Positions 21,373 through 32,809 are shown, counted from the stretch's first letter. The stretch is DNA of 64,000 bases from Pycnopodia helianthoides (GCA_032158295.1 CM063255.1:9266094-9330093), one strand, 5' to 3'. Numbers and translations are program-made. Notes: generated by a model from the sequence alone, not told the origin.

Positions 21373-21771
21373 TTTAAGGACTATCTGGACAACCGTCTTC
21401 AATGCACCAATATTGGTGACTGCAACTCCACTAAGGGCAATATTAGCCATGGTGTTCCTCAGGGATCTATCCATGGGCCACTTCTCTCCTTGATTTATGT
21501 AAGTGGTTTACAGAACTCATCCTCCCTGCTTCCTTGCTCTTGTTTGCTGATGAAACTACTAAAACAAATATTCACTAATTCTAGCTTTAACTGTCTTGTC
21601 TCCACTCTCAACAATGAGCTTATCAAAGTCTCCTCCTGGTTCAAATCTAATCAAATTTCTTTTAATTCTATTAAAACTAAATACAAACTTCTTCAATAAG
21701 TCTAACAGTTTTCTTTCTAATTCTAGGGCCAATGATTTTCTGCGATCGCAGAAAATGGATGGAATTCGCGG

Positions 21772-23345
21772 AATCTTAACTTCCATGATGTTTACTTTTA
21801 AGGACTGTCTTAACTTCCATGATGTTTACTTTTAAGGACTATCTTAACTTCCATGATGTTTACTTTTAAGGACTATAATGATGTTTACTTTTAAGGACTT
21901 TCTTAACTTCCATGATGTTTACTTTTAAGGACTATCTTAACTTCCATGATGTTTACTTTTAAGGACTATAATGATGTTTACTTTTAAGGACTATCTTAAC
22001 TTCCATGATGTTCACTTTTAAGGACTATCTTAACTTCCATGATGTTTACTTTTAAGGACTATAATGATGTTTACTTTTAAGGACTATCTTAACTTCCATG
22101 ATGTTTACTTTTAAGGACTTTCTTAACTTCCATGATGTTTACTTTTAAGGACTATCTTAACTTCCATGATGTTTACTTTTAAGGACTATAATGATGTTTA
22201 CTTTTAAGGACTATCTTAACTTCCATGATGTTCACTTTTAAGGACTATCTTAACTTCCATGATGTTTACTTTAAAGGACTATAATGATGTTTACTTTTAA
22301 GGACTATCTTAACTTCCATGATGTTTACTTTTGAGGACTTTCTTAACTTCCATGATGTTTACTTTTAAGGACTATCTTAACTTCCATGATGTTTACTTTT
22401 AAGGACTATAATGATGTTTACTTTTAAGGACTATCTTAACTTCCATGATGTTTACTTTTAAGGACTATCTTAAATTCCATGATGTTTACTTTTAAGGACT
22501 ATAATGATGTTTACTTTTAAGGACTATCTTAACTTCCATGATGTTTACTTTAAGGACTATCTTAACTTCCATGATGTTTACTTTTAAGGACTATCTTAAA
22601 TTCCATGATGTTTACTTTTAAGGACTATAATGATGTTTACTTTTAAGGACTATCTTAACTTCCATGATGTTTACTTTTAAGGACTATAATGATGTTTACT
22701 TTTAAGGACTATCTTAACTTCCATGATGTTTACTTTTAAGGACTATAATGATGTTTACTTTTAAGGACTATCTTAAATTCCATGATGTTTACTTTTAAGG
22801 ACTATAATGATGTTTACTTTTAAGGACTATCTTAACTTCCATGTTTACTTTAAGGACTATCTTAACTTCCATGATGTTTACTTTTAAGGACTATCTTAAC
22901 TTCCATGATGTTTACTTTAAGGACTATCTTAACTTCCATGATGTTTACTTTTAAGGACTATCTTAAATTCCATGATGTTTACTTTTAAGGACTATAATGA
23001 TGTTTACTTTTAAGGACTATCTTAACTTCCATGATGTTCACTTTTAAGGACTATCTTAACTTCCATGATGTTTACTTTTAAGGACTATCTTAACTTCCAT
23101 GATGTTAACTTTAAGGACTATCTTAACTTCCATGATGTTTACTTTTAAGGACTATCTTAACTTCCATGATGTTTACTTTTAAGGACTATCTTAACTTCCA
23201 TGGTGTTTACTTTTAAGGACTATCTTAACTTCCATGATGTTTACTTTTAAGGACTATAATGATGTTTACTTTTAAGGACTATCTTAACTTCCATGATGTT
23301 TACTTTTAAGGACTATCTTAACTTCCATGATGTTTACTTTTAAGG
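21772..23345. repeat. 34-bp / 25-bp tandem array inside a LINE
   Basis: About 1.57 kb of head-to-tail units. The long unit is 34 bp (as at 21316). The short unit is 25 bp (aatgatgtttacttttaagg then actat), lacking the cttaacttc part. The two unit types alternate in recurring higher-order patterns, with few substitutions, which indicates recent amplification. Both unit types derive from the RT segment around the KDYLD motif. Confidence 0.95.
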
Positions 23346-23700
23346 ACTATCTGGACAACCGTCTTCAATGCACCAATATTGGTAACTGCAACTCCACTAA
23401 GAGCAATATTAGCCATGGTGTTCCCCAGGGATCTATCCATGGGCCACTTCTCTCCTTGATTTATGTATGTGGTTTACAGAACTCATCCTCCCTGCTTCCT
23501 TGGTCTTGTTTGCTGATGAAACTACTAAAACAAATATTCACTAATTCTAGCTTTAACTGTCTTGTCTCCACTCTCAACAATGAGCTTATCAAAGTCTCCT
23601 CCTGGTTCAAATCTAATCAAATTTCTTTTAATTCTATTAAAACTAAATACATCTTCTTCAATAAGTCTAACAGTTTTCTTTCTAATTCTAGGGCCAATGA
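23340..23700 (+). mobile_element. Second copy of the LINE RT segment
   Basis: Near-identical to 21373-21750, covering the GVPQGS motif to the NSFLSNSRANDF region. The copies differ at only a few sites, for example ggtgac/ggtaac, agggcaa/agagcaa and a small indel near 23650. It follows the tandem array exactly as the first copy follows the two-unit form. Confidence 0.88.
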
Positions 23701-24612
23701 TTTTCTGCGATCGCGGAAAACGGACGGAATTCGCGGAATCTGCCCCTTTGAAACGGAAAACGGGATTTGAGTTTGAAGTAATTTGTTTTGTAAATATAGT
23801 GACAAAAACGTAGGTTTTTTCATGTTATTAAGGCCAAACCTATTGAAATTGATCAGGCAAGCTAACTTAACACTGCATTCTTTATTAAGCTTCTTTTTGT
23901 TAAACTAAAAAAGCATCAGAAATCAGACCGCAAAAAGTTACGAGATCGTACCGTTGACTCGACCAGAAGTACATGTACATGTACATGCAAATTAATATAC
24001 GTTAGACGGAGGGCAAAATCATCAAATTCACGGCGCGATCTTTACATTTGGTTCACCCAAATTGCATTTTCTCCCTCCCTGTTATCAACAATTATACTCA
24101 AACTAGCTTACCTACGCTCTATATGAACACGCACATCGATTTTTCATCTCGGAAAGGTCTAAAATCAACCATAAACTTTGAACATTTTGTCGCCAAAGCG
24201 AAAACAAAATGGCTGACAATTTGTTTCTGTGTGGAGGAGAAGAACACGGTGACGTCATATGCAATGATACTGCAGTGCAACGGTTGTTACATGTTTCTTT
24301 TTTTGTTGCAGCGATCAGTCAGTGAGTCAGTGCATTACGTTTTAGAAATTGCCAACTCCGGAACTGAATCGGCCATTGATTTAAAAAAAATATTTTACAA
24401 TCTGCATCTCAATTATTTTCGTTAAAAAGTTTTTAAAAGTTTTTACAATCAAGCAAACAATTGAGAAAAGTTATGTTTATAATCGACTCCCTGGGCATTA
24501 ACAACATTTTATCTATTAAAGAACATGAAACGGAATTTATTTTGTCTGAAACGGAATTCATGTTTTTCAAAAACGGAATTTGCACTTTTCTGAAACGGAA
24601 AATCATTGGCCC
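23691..24612. mobile_element. TIR element nested in the LINE
   Basis: Starts ggccaatgattttctgcg and ends cggaaaatcattggcc, a 14-bp inverted repeat. LINE sequence is found on both sides. Internal motifs 'gaaacggaa' recur near both ends. A truncated left end of the same element sits in the first LINE copy (21727-21771). An open plus frame of 125 codons (24048-24425) has no recognisable product. Confidence 0.7.
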
Positions 24613-25313
24613 TATTATTCTTCCATGCATCGACAATACTCCCATTTCTATTGTCTGCTCTACGGCATGCTAAACTCACCATATTTCATCGGTCACAAAA
24701 TTTGTTATTCATAATACCGGCATCTAAAATGTGTTCTTTTCTTCCACCTATTAAAAACACATGTATCTCGCCTATTCAGGGCGTATCGGGCGTTACGCTT
24801 CAGTAACAGCAAACCTCAATCACTCACTACCATTAAAAAATGGGCCTTCAGAATTTGCACCCTTTCACACCCCCCTGGGCTCCACCCAGCACCATATTCG
24901 CTTCGCTGCACACTTTAACACTCTGAGATATTGAATAAGCTCCACTCAGGGATTTGTATGTAATGTAAGCACAACCTTCTTCCAACAGTGTTTTCCTGTT
25001 ATTTTTCTGCAGTTCAAAACAATTCACAGTCATAACATAAGATCAAACTGCAATATTTTTCTACCATTTGCACCTCAGGGCTCGAATTTGGGGGGAAAAG
25101 ATTCCCAAGGCCACATGGCTTGTTGCTGAAAAAGGTTTACTGGGCCAGAATTGTTTTTACAAGACCAGATTCAGAAGACCAGATTCAAAATGAGAAACAA
25201 CTTGAACTTCCTGACACAGCTGTACATATACATTGAACTGTTTTTATTTTAACAAGCACAAAGTTTAGACATGTGAGATAAGATTTATCTCATTTGTCTT
25301 TTATGACAAATAA

Positions 25314-25682
25314 TGAATAATAATAATAATAATGGCCATTTGTAACGCGCAATATCTGTCAACTTGACATTCCTGGCGCAGCTTATGAGAAAATGATGTT
25401 GTAACTACAGTACAGTCTTGGCATAAATCAAAAAGATGCAAATTATAGCTATCCAAACAGAGTTAAAGGAACCTTACAGAATCTCAAACTTCTACAGGTT
25501 TGTCAGTTTATGTAATGGTGGATTACATAAAGTGCTTACACTGCCAGCAACTGTTTTGTTAGCAAAAACCAATTATGTAATGTTTCTTTTAAAGCTTTGA
25601 CAAAAAGAAAAGATTTTAGTTGTGATTTGAAGTTGGTGAGGGAGCTTTCCTGTTGAAGGCTAGGAGGGGGAGCGAGTTCCAA
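25314..25682. mobile_element. SINE-like repeat D, interrupted by an M1 MITE
   Basis: Starts with an (aat)n tract and ggccatttgtaacgcgc and ends ggagggggagcgagttccaaagg. The same two ends are recognisable at 63612-63900 (aataataataatt, then aagagagttccagagagttgg). The M1 copy at 25463-25592 splits it. Confidence 0.55.
25463..25592. mobile_element. MITE M1, internally deleted
   Basis: Only 130 bp: the left terminus (ttaaaggaaccttacagaat) is joined directly to the tctcaaacttctacaggttt part, about 260 bp shorter than full copies. Both TTAA ends are retained. Confidence 0.85.
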
Positions 25683-25683
25683 A

Positions 25684-25687
<4 letters not shown>

Positions 25688-25716
<29 letters not shown>

Positions 25717-26040
25717 TAGTTCTTATATAGCGCATTTCACAATAACGTATCAATGCGCTTTACATTAGTGCCCTGGTCATTGGGCCAATAGCATTCCTGT
25801 AATCATTTCTCAGCTCCCTGGGGAGTATACAGCCCCGTGCTGCCGTGGCGCTCCGAAGGCTTTTTTCAAACACAATATCAACCTCTACCCTCGCAGGTAC
25901 CCATGGGTGGAGAGGAGCAATTATAGTAAAGCATCTTGCTCAAGGACACAACTGTCACGACCGGGATTCGAACCCACACCCCGATGACTCGACCACCAGA
26001 ACTTGAATCCGATGCTCTGAACCACTCGGCCACGACACCC
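25688..26040 (-). mobile_element. tRNA-derived SINE, family A, near full length
   Basis: On the minus strand: head gggtgtcgtggccgagtgg, B-box gggttcgaatcccggtcg, body with gggaccagggcactaat, and tail gcgctatataagaactag then (att)n. It is the best-preserved copy in the window. Confidence 0.85.
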
Positions 26041-27359
26041 TAAGGTACAATGTATGGCCCTGAAACAGAAAAGGATCGGTGTCCCAGGAACATTGTGCTC
26101 GTGGAATGTGCAAGATGCCAAAATAGGTTCATTCCTCAACAGAATTGAAAGGTATTTAATCAGACTCAAAGTCAACAATTGAACACGATACTACACAGAG
26201 GGAAGCATTATTATTCAGCATATTCAATTGAGAAAAAAAGCTTTACAGCTTGAGCTTTACAGGCCTAACACTAGAACTACATGTACTGGCCTTGGGCCAG
26301 CGGTCCAGTGTAAAATTCGTGGCCTACACCTATTCTCTAAACACATTGAGATTCTCCAGACCTCGTCTTTGGAATGGTATTGATGGCAAGAACTATGAAA
26401 TCACCAGCGCCTTCTATCAACGCGTGTGAAATCTTTGAATTTTTCAGGGTTTTTGTTCAAAGACACTGCATTTGGGAGAACTCTTTGTCCATATTGTACC
26501 TTTCAAAAAACTTGGTATGAAAAACAAGTGTTCGTCATTATGACGCCATTAGGTGTCAAATTACATTAATTCAAAGTTTACTATTTATAAATCATATCTT
26601 CTTACTATAGGCCTACTAGGCCAACAAGTTATTAAACCCAGCTAACTATAATTCTTAACCAAGTGAACCGAGCTTGCAGATCAATTTTTCCATCGTTGCC
26701 CCCCTTCCTGATGCGCTTTGGCATCTGTGGGGTCTATTGTAAAACACTTCTGTATAAATTGTTTCACTATTACAAGTATTTCTGAAGATTTTAGGGGCCA
26801 GTTTTAAAGAATGTCAGATCCGCGGGTTCCAGCCTCAGGACAGGCCAGTATAAATATGGCTTGTAGATACAAGTACGGAAAGTCCATTATATAAACCTTT
26901 CTATTGCAACGTCAAAGCCCGAGTTTTTGCCAACCGAGGTCGGAAAACTATGGAAAGCCATAAATGCAAAACAAAAACAGATAGCCACAGTTTTTAACAA
27001 TGTTACACAAATATTCAAAAATAGTGTTGAATTTGTTGGAAACAAAGCAACCAATCATGAGAGGTACTTTACTTAGATGAAAGTTTGCAGAAAATGTTAA
27101 AATTTTGTTGAAACATCTATTAACACGATTGAGTGTTTTGCTAACATTCGGCCTTCCATGCCAACCAGCGCGGTTTTTTTTATCAACAATGGAAAGGTCT
27201 ATAGGTTTAATGATGGTAGGGATCAGGGGTTACAGTTAGGGTTAGGGTCAGGATGATGGGGTCATGTTTGACTAGGGTTAGGATCAGAGTCATGAGAAGA
27301 GTCAGGGCAAGGATCAAATACAGCTTTTGGGTTTGGGTTTGGTCACAGTTAGAGTCAAC
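26041..27359. other. No gene; short TTAGGG-like stretch at 27220-27290
   Basis: A few degenerate TTAGGG-type units (gttagggttagggtcagg, ctagggttagg) occur near 27225-27290. The rest is unique noncoding DNA, with a ggccttgggccagcggtcca repeat fragment near 26290. Confidence 0.45.
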
Positions 27360-27725
27360 TTAAAGGCAAAGTGTGACGTTGGTTTTTTGGGGACCGTTTG
27401 ATTGTTTTGATCCTATATAAATGTAGATATATACATGTACAATAAAACTAACCTGTGAAATTTTTTGAAATATCGCCAAAATCTGTAGTGAATATGTCAC
27501 CGCATAAAGAATAATCCCTAATAGGAATACACAATCTGAGAAATGTTTCTGTCAGAAACGTTTCTCAGATTCGAATTTTGGGGGATAAAAACTTTCCATA
27601 TCCACATTATTTCGAATTGAAATGTTTCTCAAAATGCTTTATACTATCGAAAGTTGCTGTACTTCTATACCAAGTTATTGCCATTCATTTTTAGAGTGAT
27701 TACCAATTGTGTACCTTCCCTTTAA
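27360..27725. mobile_element. TTAA-ended MITE, family M8
   Basis: Starts ttaaaggcaaagtgtgacgt and ends accaattgtgtaccttcccttt plus TTAA. The interior has acacaatctgagaaatgttt and gtttctcagattc (a local inverted pair). Its final TTAA is also the first TTAA of the neighbouring M3 element. Confidence 0.75.
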
Positions 27726-28078
27726 AGGTATTATACAGTATTGGTAGAGCTGACAAAACAGCTGCAAACAGTTCATGTTTTGTGTGATTAACCATGAAAT
27801 AATAAACCTGTGAAAATTTGAGCTCAATTGGTCATCGAGGTCGCGAGAAAATAGTGAAAAGAGACCTTATGTGTTTTTTCTGTTTTTCAAACATCGAGTT
27901 TATTATCGCGCGCGATAAAAACTATTGTTTTATTCATTTCTCCGAAACGATAGCATTTTAGGCAGAATTTTTTTAAGGAACCCTTTCTACCATTACTTAC
28001 TTTAAATCATGTAAGTTATGTGTGAATCTGTGAACATTTGTGTTTTTCGATCTTACCAATAGTGTACAGGGCCTTTAA
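27722..28078. mobile_element. TTAA-ended MITE, family M3
   Basis: Starts ttaaaggtattatacagtat and ends accaatagtgtacagggcct plus ttaa. An internal palindrome atcgcgcgcgat lies near 27905. The copy at 55930-56271 is collinear over its whole length. Confidence 0.88.
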
Positions 28079-29326
28079 AGGTCTGTGCAACGTTTAGGGT
28101 CGTGGTCTACTGCCTCAAACTGAAGGTCAAATCAGTGTCTGGATCGACAATCATAGTAAAATAATTATAATGTTAAAATTGTTCCCTGTTGAAAACAAAA
28201 TCTACATGATTGACTTTATCAAGCCCTACGACGGTCGTAAACTTTTTGGTTTCTTGCAAAATGCTTTCACGAAAAAACTATTTTTTTTTACTGTATTATG
28301 TTCCCCCTTGGGTCCCATTCTACACCGAGTATTGGTTCTCCGCATACCCCCAGCTATCGCTAGCCCTGACCTTATTGACTAAATACAATAATACTCAAGA
28401 GTGGTATTCAAAAGAGGATTACCTTTTTTTAGAAGGGCCCCCCCCCCCCTCCCCACACCCCGGCCCAACAAAATATTTGTCGGCACAATGGTGCATTTAC
28501 AATGTACAACACTGTCAACTTTGGGCGTTTAAAAAAACACATTTGTTAATAATGAACATTTGCTTGATTTACGATGTCCCTTTGGAATGGCCAGTTTTTT
28601 TTCGATGAGTTATCCTGTGCAACAGAAAACACGGGGGCGGATGCTTTCAATGTTCTTTGCAACAGAAAACACGCCATAAATCAAGAAAGAATCCCGCAGT
28701 TTTTCTGAGTTTTTAAAAGTTCACAAAGTTAACGATGAATCGCTTCCCATTGGAACTCCTTTTCAGATTTGACAACTGAGACAGCTTGCGGGAGATTTCC
28801 AACCGAAATGGACTGAAACAGTACTTTTCACCCAGATTTGACCCTAGTCAGTTGTGAGAGGCTTTTGTTTGTCCGGCCACAAAACTTTGCCCTAGACCGA
28901 AATAAGGCCGGCCTTTAATGTAGCCTGGACTGAGTAGCAGCCAAACCCTGTGGCCCCTAACGTGAACCTGTAGACAGAACACATGTAGCCAAAACTTGTA
29001 AAATCTTGTAGCTTGTGACAAATGTAGCTTGTTTTTCAATAAAATCACATTTCCTGAACCACATGTCATAAAGTCATAATCTTTGCGCCATCTTGTAACT
29101 CATGACACAATTCAATGCATTGTATTCAAAACCCTGACCCCACTTTGACTGTTCCTTCCAGTCCAAACAGGGAATTCAAATCAAGAAAGTCATATTTCCT
29201 GAACAACATGTCATTGAGTCATAATCTTTATTGCCGTCTTGTAGTATACATCACATGTAACATTTCATCTAAAAACTTGACCCAACTTCAGCCTTATGGT
29301 TAGTGTTTTGGGCATTGTTGGTGTCT
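28079..29326. other. No supportable gene
   Basis: Contains a C-run (28439-28450) and duplicated short blocks near 29040-29230 (cacatttcctgaaccacatg and catatttcctgaacaacatg). No protein, RNA or known repeat. Confidence 0.4.
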
Positions 29327-29691
29327 AATAAGCCATTTGCGAGTTATATTTGAATAAAGTCTGGTACAATGACTTGCTTAGTCACAAGTCACTGCTTACA
29401 TTTGAATTCCTCAGACTATAGAGACAGTTGCTATGTCAAATGGTTCGGGGCAAGCTTTTGTATAGCAACCTCTAGATGAGCAAACCCTGGTACCATTGTG
29501 CCGTACACATCCATTCAGAATTGTGTATGGGTGTTCGCCATCTCTTACGTAACTAAGCAAAAGCTTGCCCCGAATCATGTGACATAGCAACTGTCTCTAT
29601 AGTCTGATGAATTCAAAATTAAGTGGTAACTTGCGATTAAGCACGTCATTGTACCAGACAATATTCAAATCTAACACGCAAATGGCTTATT
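29327..29691. mobile_element. Long hairpin element, arms about 130 bp
   Basis: The left arm (29327-29460, starting aataagccatttgcgagtta) is the imperfect reverse complement of the right arm (29560-29691, ending cacgcaaatggcttatt). The innermost arm sequence is ggggcaagcttttg / caaaagcttgcccc. The loop is about 100 bp. It would fold into a long stem if transcribed; no coding capacity. Confidence 0.85.
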
Positions 29692-30211
29692 GAGGGTCTG
29701 CTAGGTTTAGGCTGATTTTTAATTGCCTCAAATTCAGGTTCAGTTTCATAGTCTGGATCATAAAATATGAAAATAAAAACCGGTACAGCTTTGTGTTTGA
29801 TTGACCAAAGGACAAACACCCTAGTTTATTTACTTTAGGCCCCCCCCCCAAAAAAAGGGTTCTGTTTCCGGTTCCCCGACCGACCCTAGCTTTTACGCAG
29901 CGACCCTAAACTTTTTATTCGGCTTTAAAAAAAAACGGGGGGAAAACGGGAAAAAACTGTGGAAAAAAAATGAAAAAATAAATTACCTGAAAAACAATTT
30001 CTGACTTTTACCAATTTAACATGTTTTAGGCAACATTGAAATAAAAACCAGAACATATTAAGAAAAACTTACAGATATCTCTGTGATTTGAGCCTGCGAT
30101 GTCCAACGACTCGGCTACGAGAGAAAAATACCCACAATTCAATGCGCATCACGCACGTGTGTACACGGCGCTGTGTGAAGCGCATTTTTTCTTTCACCTG
30201 GACTTTAGTTC
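29692..30211. other. No recognisable feature
   Basis: Unique noncoding sequence with a C-run at about 29841 and A-runs. Confidence 0.4.
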
Positions 30212-30600
30212 CTCTTTAAAACACACTTATCTTGCCTAAACACAACTATTGTTTGGGCACGCTTCAGCAACAGCCAACTTCATTCACTCACTACCATTCA
30301 AAAATGGGCCCTAAAAATGTGCAACCGTTTACACCCCCTGGGCTCATACGGCACCCCTTCTCGCTTCGCTGCACACTTTAACTCTCTAAGGTATTAATAA
30401 GCTCCACTCAGGGATTTGTATGTACTGTAAAGCATGTACACAACCTTCTTCCTATACAGTGTTTTCCTCTTATTTTTCTGCAGTTCAAACCTTTCACTGT
30501 CATCAAACCAGATCAAACTGCAACATTTTTTCTACCATTTGCACCTCAGGGCTTGAATTTGGGGGAAAGATTCACAAGACCACATTGGGTGGGGGAGGGG
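30212..30600 (+). mobile_element. LINE 3' fragment, second copy
   Basis: Collinear with 24750-25110: the blocks cacgcttcagcaacagcca, cactcactaccattcaaaaa, tttgcacctcaggg and the translated pieces YFSAVQ and STICTSGLEF are shared. It is 5'-truncated, as is usual for LINE copies. Confidence 0.75.
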
Positions 30601-30892
30601 GGGGGTAATCAGGCAATAGCTAATCAGCTGAAGAATATGCAACCCTGCCATCATCATTCTTAGAAAACTTTCTGTCTTCTATGCCTGAAAAAAAAGAGTC
30701 ACCTTATCACTTTGCTGAACTATCTTTAGCAGCAAAACACTGCAACTAGGCAAACTATTTGACTGTGTAATGCAACTATGTAAACTATTTGACTGTATAA
30801 TGCAACTAGGCACAGTAAGCTATTTGTCTGTATTCCTATTGTGTGTATAGTCGACTAGCTGAAATAATATTAACAATAGTGTGCGACTCCCG

Positions 30893-31547
30893 ACATAGCC
30901 TTGATATCAAGGCTGTGTAGACAAGTACTCTAGCTAAACCCATAGAGCAAGGATACTAAAACCTCAGCCGCCCGAATGCGATGCAACCCCAGTCCCCTGA
31001 CTGACTCTAAAAAAATAGCACACCGCACTCTCACCATGCACACACACACATCGCCTCTATGATGAAGTACGCAGCCCCACACACACACACCGCTATTCCA
31101 CACACCGCTATCGCCCACAATCTTAGCCCGTGAGCCGTCAGGCTCACAGCCTTGACGATCTTGTAAACCGAGTGTCTTATGTGTTTCATTGTTTTTCTTC
31201 GCAAATCCGTGGAAAATGGGGGGGTGAGTGGATATGCAAAGAGCGCACTCATTACCATAACCGCAAGACCCGGAAGTGTACAAGATCGTCAAGGCTGTGA
31301 GCCTGACGGCTCCTGGGCTAGGATTGTGGGCGATAGCGGTGTGTGGAATAGCGGTGTGTGTGGGACTGTGGAGATGAGCGTTTGTGTGCTTCCTTGGGTG
31401 AGAGCGTGGTGTGCTGTTTAAAGACAGTCGGGGGGACCGGAACAGGAGTTGCATTGCATTCGGGCATCGCATTCGTGCGGCTGTGGTTATGCACATTTTT
31501 AGCTTTATAGTAAGCAAACTATTACACAGCCTTGCAATCAAGGCTAC
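30893..31547. mobile_element. Large near-palindromic element, arms about 270 bp
   Basis: Left-arm blocks (gcgatgcaacccc, caccgctattccacacaccg, gtgagccgtcaggctcacag, ccttgacgatcttgta) reappear as reverse complements in the right arm (tacaagatcgtcaaggct, gagcctgacggctc, cggtgtgtggaatagcggtg). Outer blocks both contain tagccttgat/atcaaggcta and ctcccgacat. A 210-codon minus frame is a by-product. Confidence 0.82.
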
Positions 31548-31704
31548 TCCCGACATCAACACTCTTAGAAGCTTTCCGGTCTTTTTATTAGGCCAGGCAA
31601 AACATCACCGTCCCACTTCACTTCGCCGAACTATCTTTAGTGCCAAACACATGTTTTAAAAAAGAAATTATACGTAGAAACTTGACTTTTAAACACCTAA
31701 GGAC

Positions 31705-32025
31705 CAGGGTTATGCCCAGGATTTCTTTAGTGGCTGAAAAATGTTTCCCTAGAAACCAGTGCGAGATGAATCAGTTACACGGTAGATCATTATCAGACTC
31801 AAATTGAAGAAGTAATCAAAATTAATGGCTTTGGATACCATTTTTACTGGTAGATACCCAATTTTACATTTCGTTGAAAACCTTTGAAAGGGAAAATGCA
31901 AGTGTAATTAAAAAATTTGGAAAATGTTTGTTGGTCTGAAACAGAGAAAATTCTGCCAGTGGTGGTTGGGGAATCCTGAGTGCCGGGCGGGTTTTCCGGC
32001 ACCGACCATTGTGGGCAGAACCCTG
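31705..32025. mobile_element. TIR element, family M9
   Basis: Starts cagggttatgcccagg and ends gggcagaaccctg. Collinear with 53750-54043. Flanks aaggac (left) and aagaac (right) look like a 6-bp target duplication with one mismatch. Confidence 0.8.
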
Positions 32026-32162
32026 AAGAACCATTCCAAAATCTTTCCAAGTGGTCCGGCTGGCCAGTTCAGTGTTGAAAAGTGCCCCTATTTCATTTGA
32101 AATAACAAGATAACAGACAGTCGACCTAAATGTCTTTTTCTTTTCTTTTTCTTTTCCTTTGT

Positions 32163-32520
32163 GGCGTGTCGTGGCCGAGTGGTCTAGTTCACCGAACCCA
32201 AGCTCTGGTGTTGTCAGCAGCACAGTGTGGGTTCGAATCCCGGTCATGACACTTGTGCCCTTGAGCAAGGTACTTAACCATAATTGCTTCGTAAAAAGTT
32301 GGGAAGGTAGTGCATTCTGCTCTACCAGCCAGGCTCCCAGTGGATGATACCCATGCCTACATCCTTACAGACTGTGAAGGGGTAACCCTGTTCCAGCCCC
32401 AGGAGTAGGTGGCAACGTGCCTCTGGTGTCAGTTCCAAATCAGTTAAGTGTGTAGCCCTCACCTTGAGTGGCCGTTCGGCCTTGTCAGTTAGGCGATATC
32501 TCATAAAAAATATAACAAAT
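32163..32520 (+). mobile_element. tRNA-derived SINE, family A (plus)
   Basis: Head gcgtgtcgtggccgagtggt, B-box gggttcgaatcccggtcatg, then acttgtgcccttgagcaagg. The body differs from other family A copies after about 32290, so it may be a subfamily or a chimera. Confidence 0.7.
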
Positions 32521-32809
32521 TTAAAAAAGTCTGCATCATGTAATTTTTTTCCTCTAAGAAATAAAATTTCTCCGAACAAGGTTTCAGCCGGCAAACAATG
32601 CAGAGTTTAGAACGAACCTTTAGAATGCACTAAATGAAACAAAAATTTACCTTACTGTTTTGATCTGAATAGACGTTAAATTTGCATCAGGGATAAATTA
32701 TATTATAAAGTTTTTGTTACCTTTACACCGATGTGTGTAAAGCACTGTATACTCAGTACTTCCCCCCCCCCCCCCGAGTCCTGTGGAAAAAAATCCACAG
32801 GCATATTAC

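Larger units (their letters stand above)
21071..25090 (+). mobile_element. Broken non-LTR retrotransposon (LINE), RT and C-terminal region
   Basis: From 21074 the plus strand reads a reverse-transcriptase segment: LLERLVYNRL, then FDNQFGFRSNH, then FIDLSKAFETIDHTIL. After a tandem-repeat interruption the RT continues with KDYLDNRLQCT, ISHGVPQGSIHGPLL and, in another frame, an FADET motif at the position of the catalytic FADD/YADD. After a nested element (23691-24612), the C-terminal LINE region continues in broken frames (IKKWAFRICT, LHSGIC, CYFSAVQ). Order and motifs fit the jockey/CR1/L2-type group. The second catalytic aspartate is replaced by E, and frameshifts and stops are present, so it is dead. 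The 5' part (endonuclease) is absent. Confidence 0.85.

Noticed and set aside
24048..24425. 125-codon plus-strand frame as a transposon gene
   Set aside because: It lies within the nested TIR element but shows no catalytic motif or protein-like similarity.
30930..31562. 210-codon open frame on the minus strand
   Set aside because: It spans the large palindromic element; composition is repeat-driven (CACA-rich) and there is no protein-like pattern.
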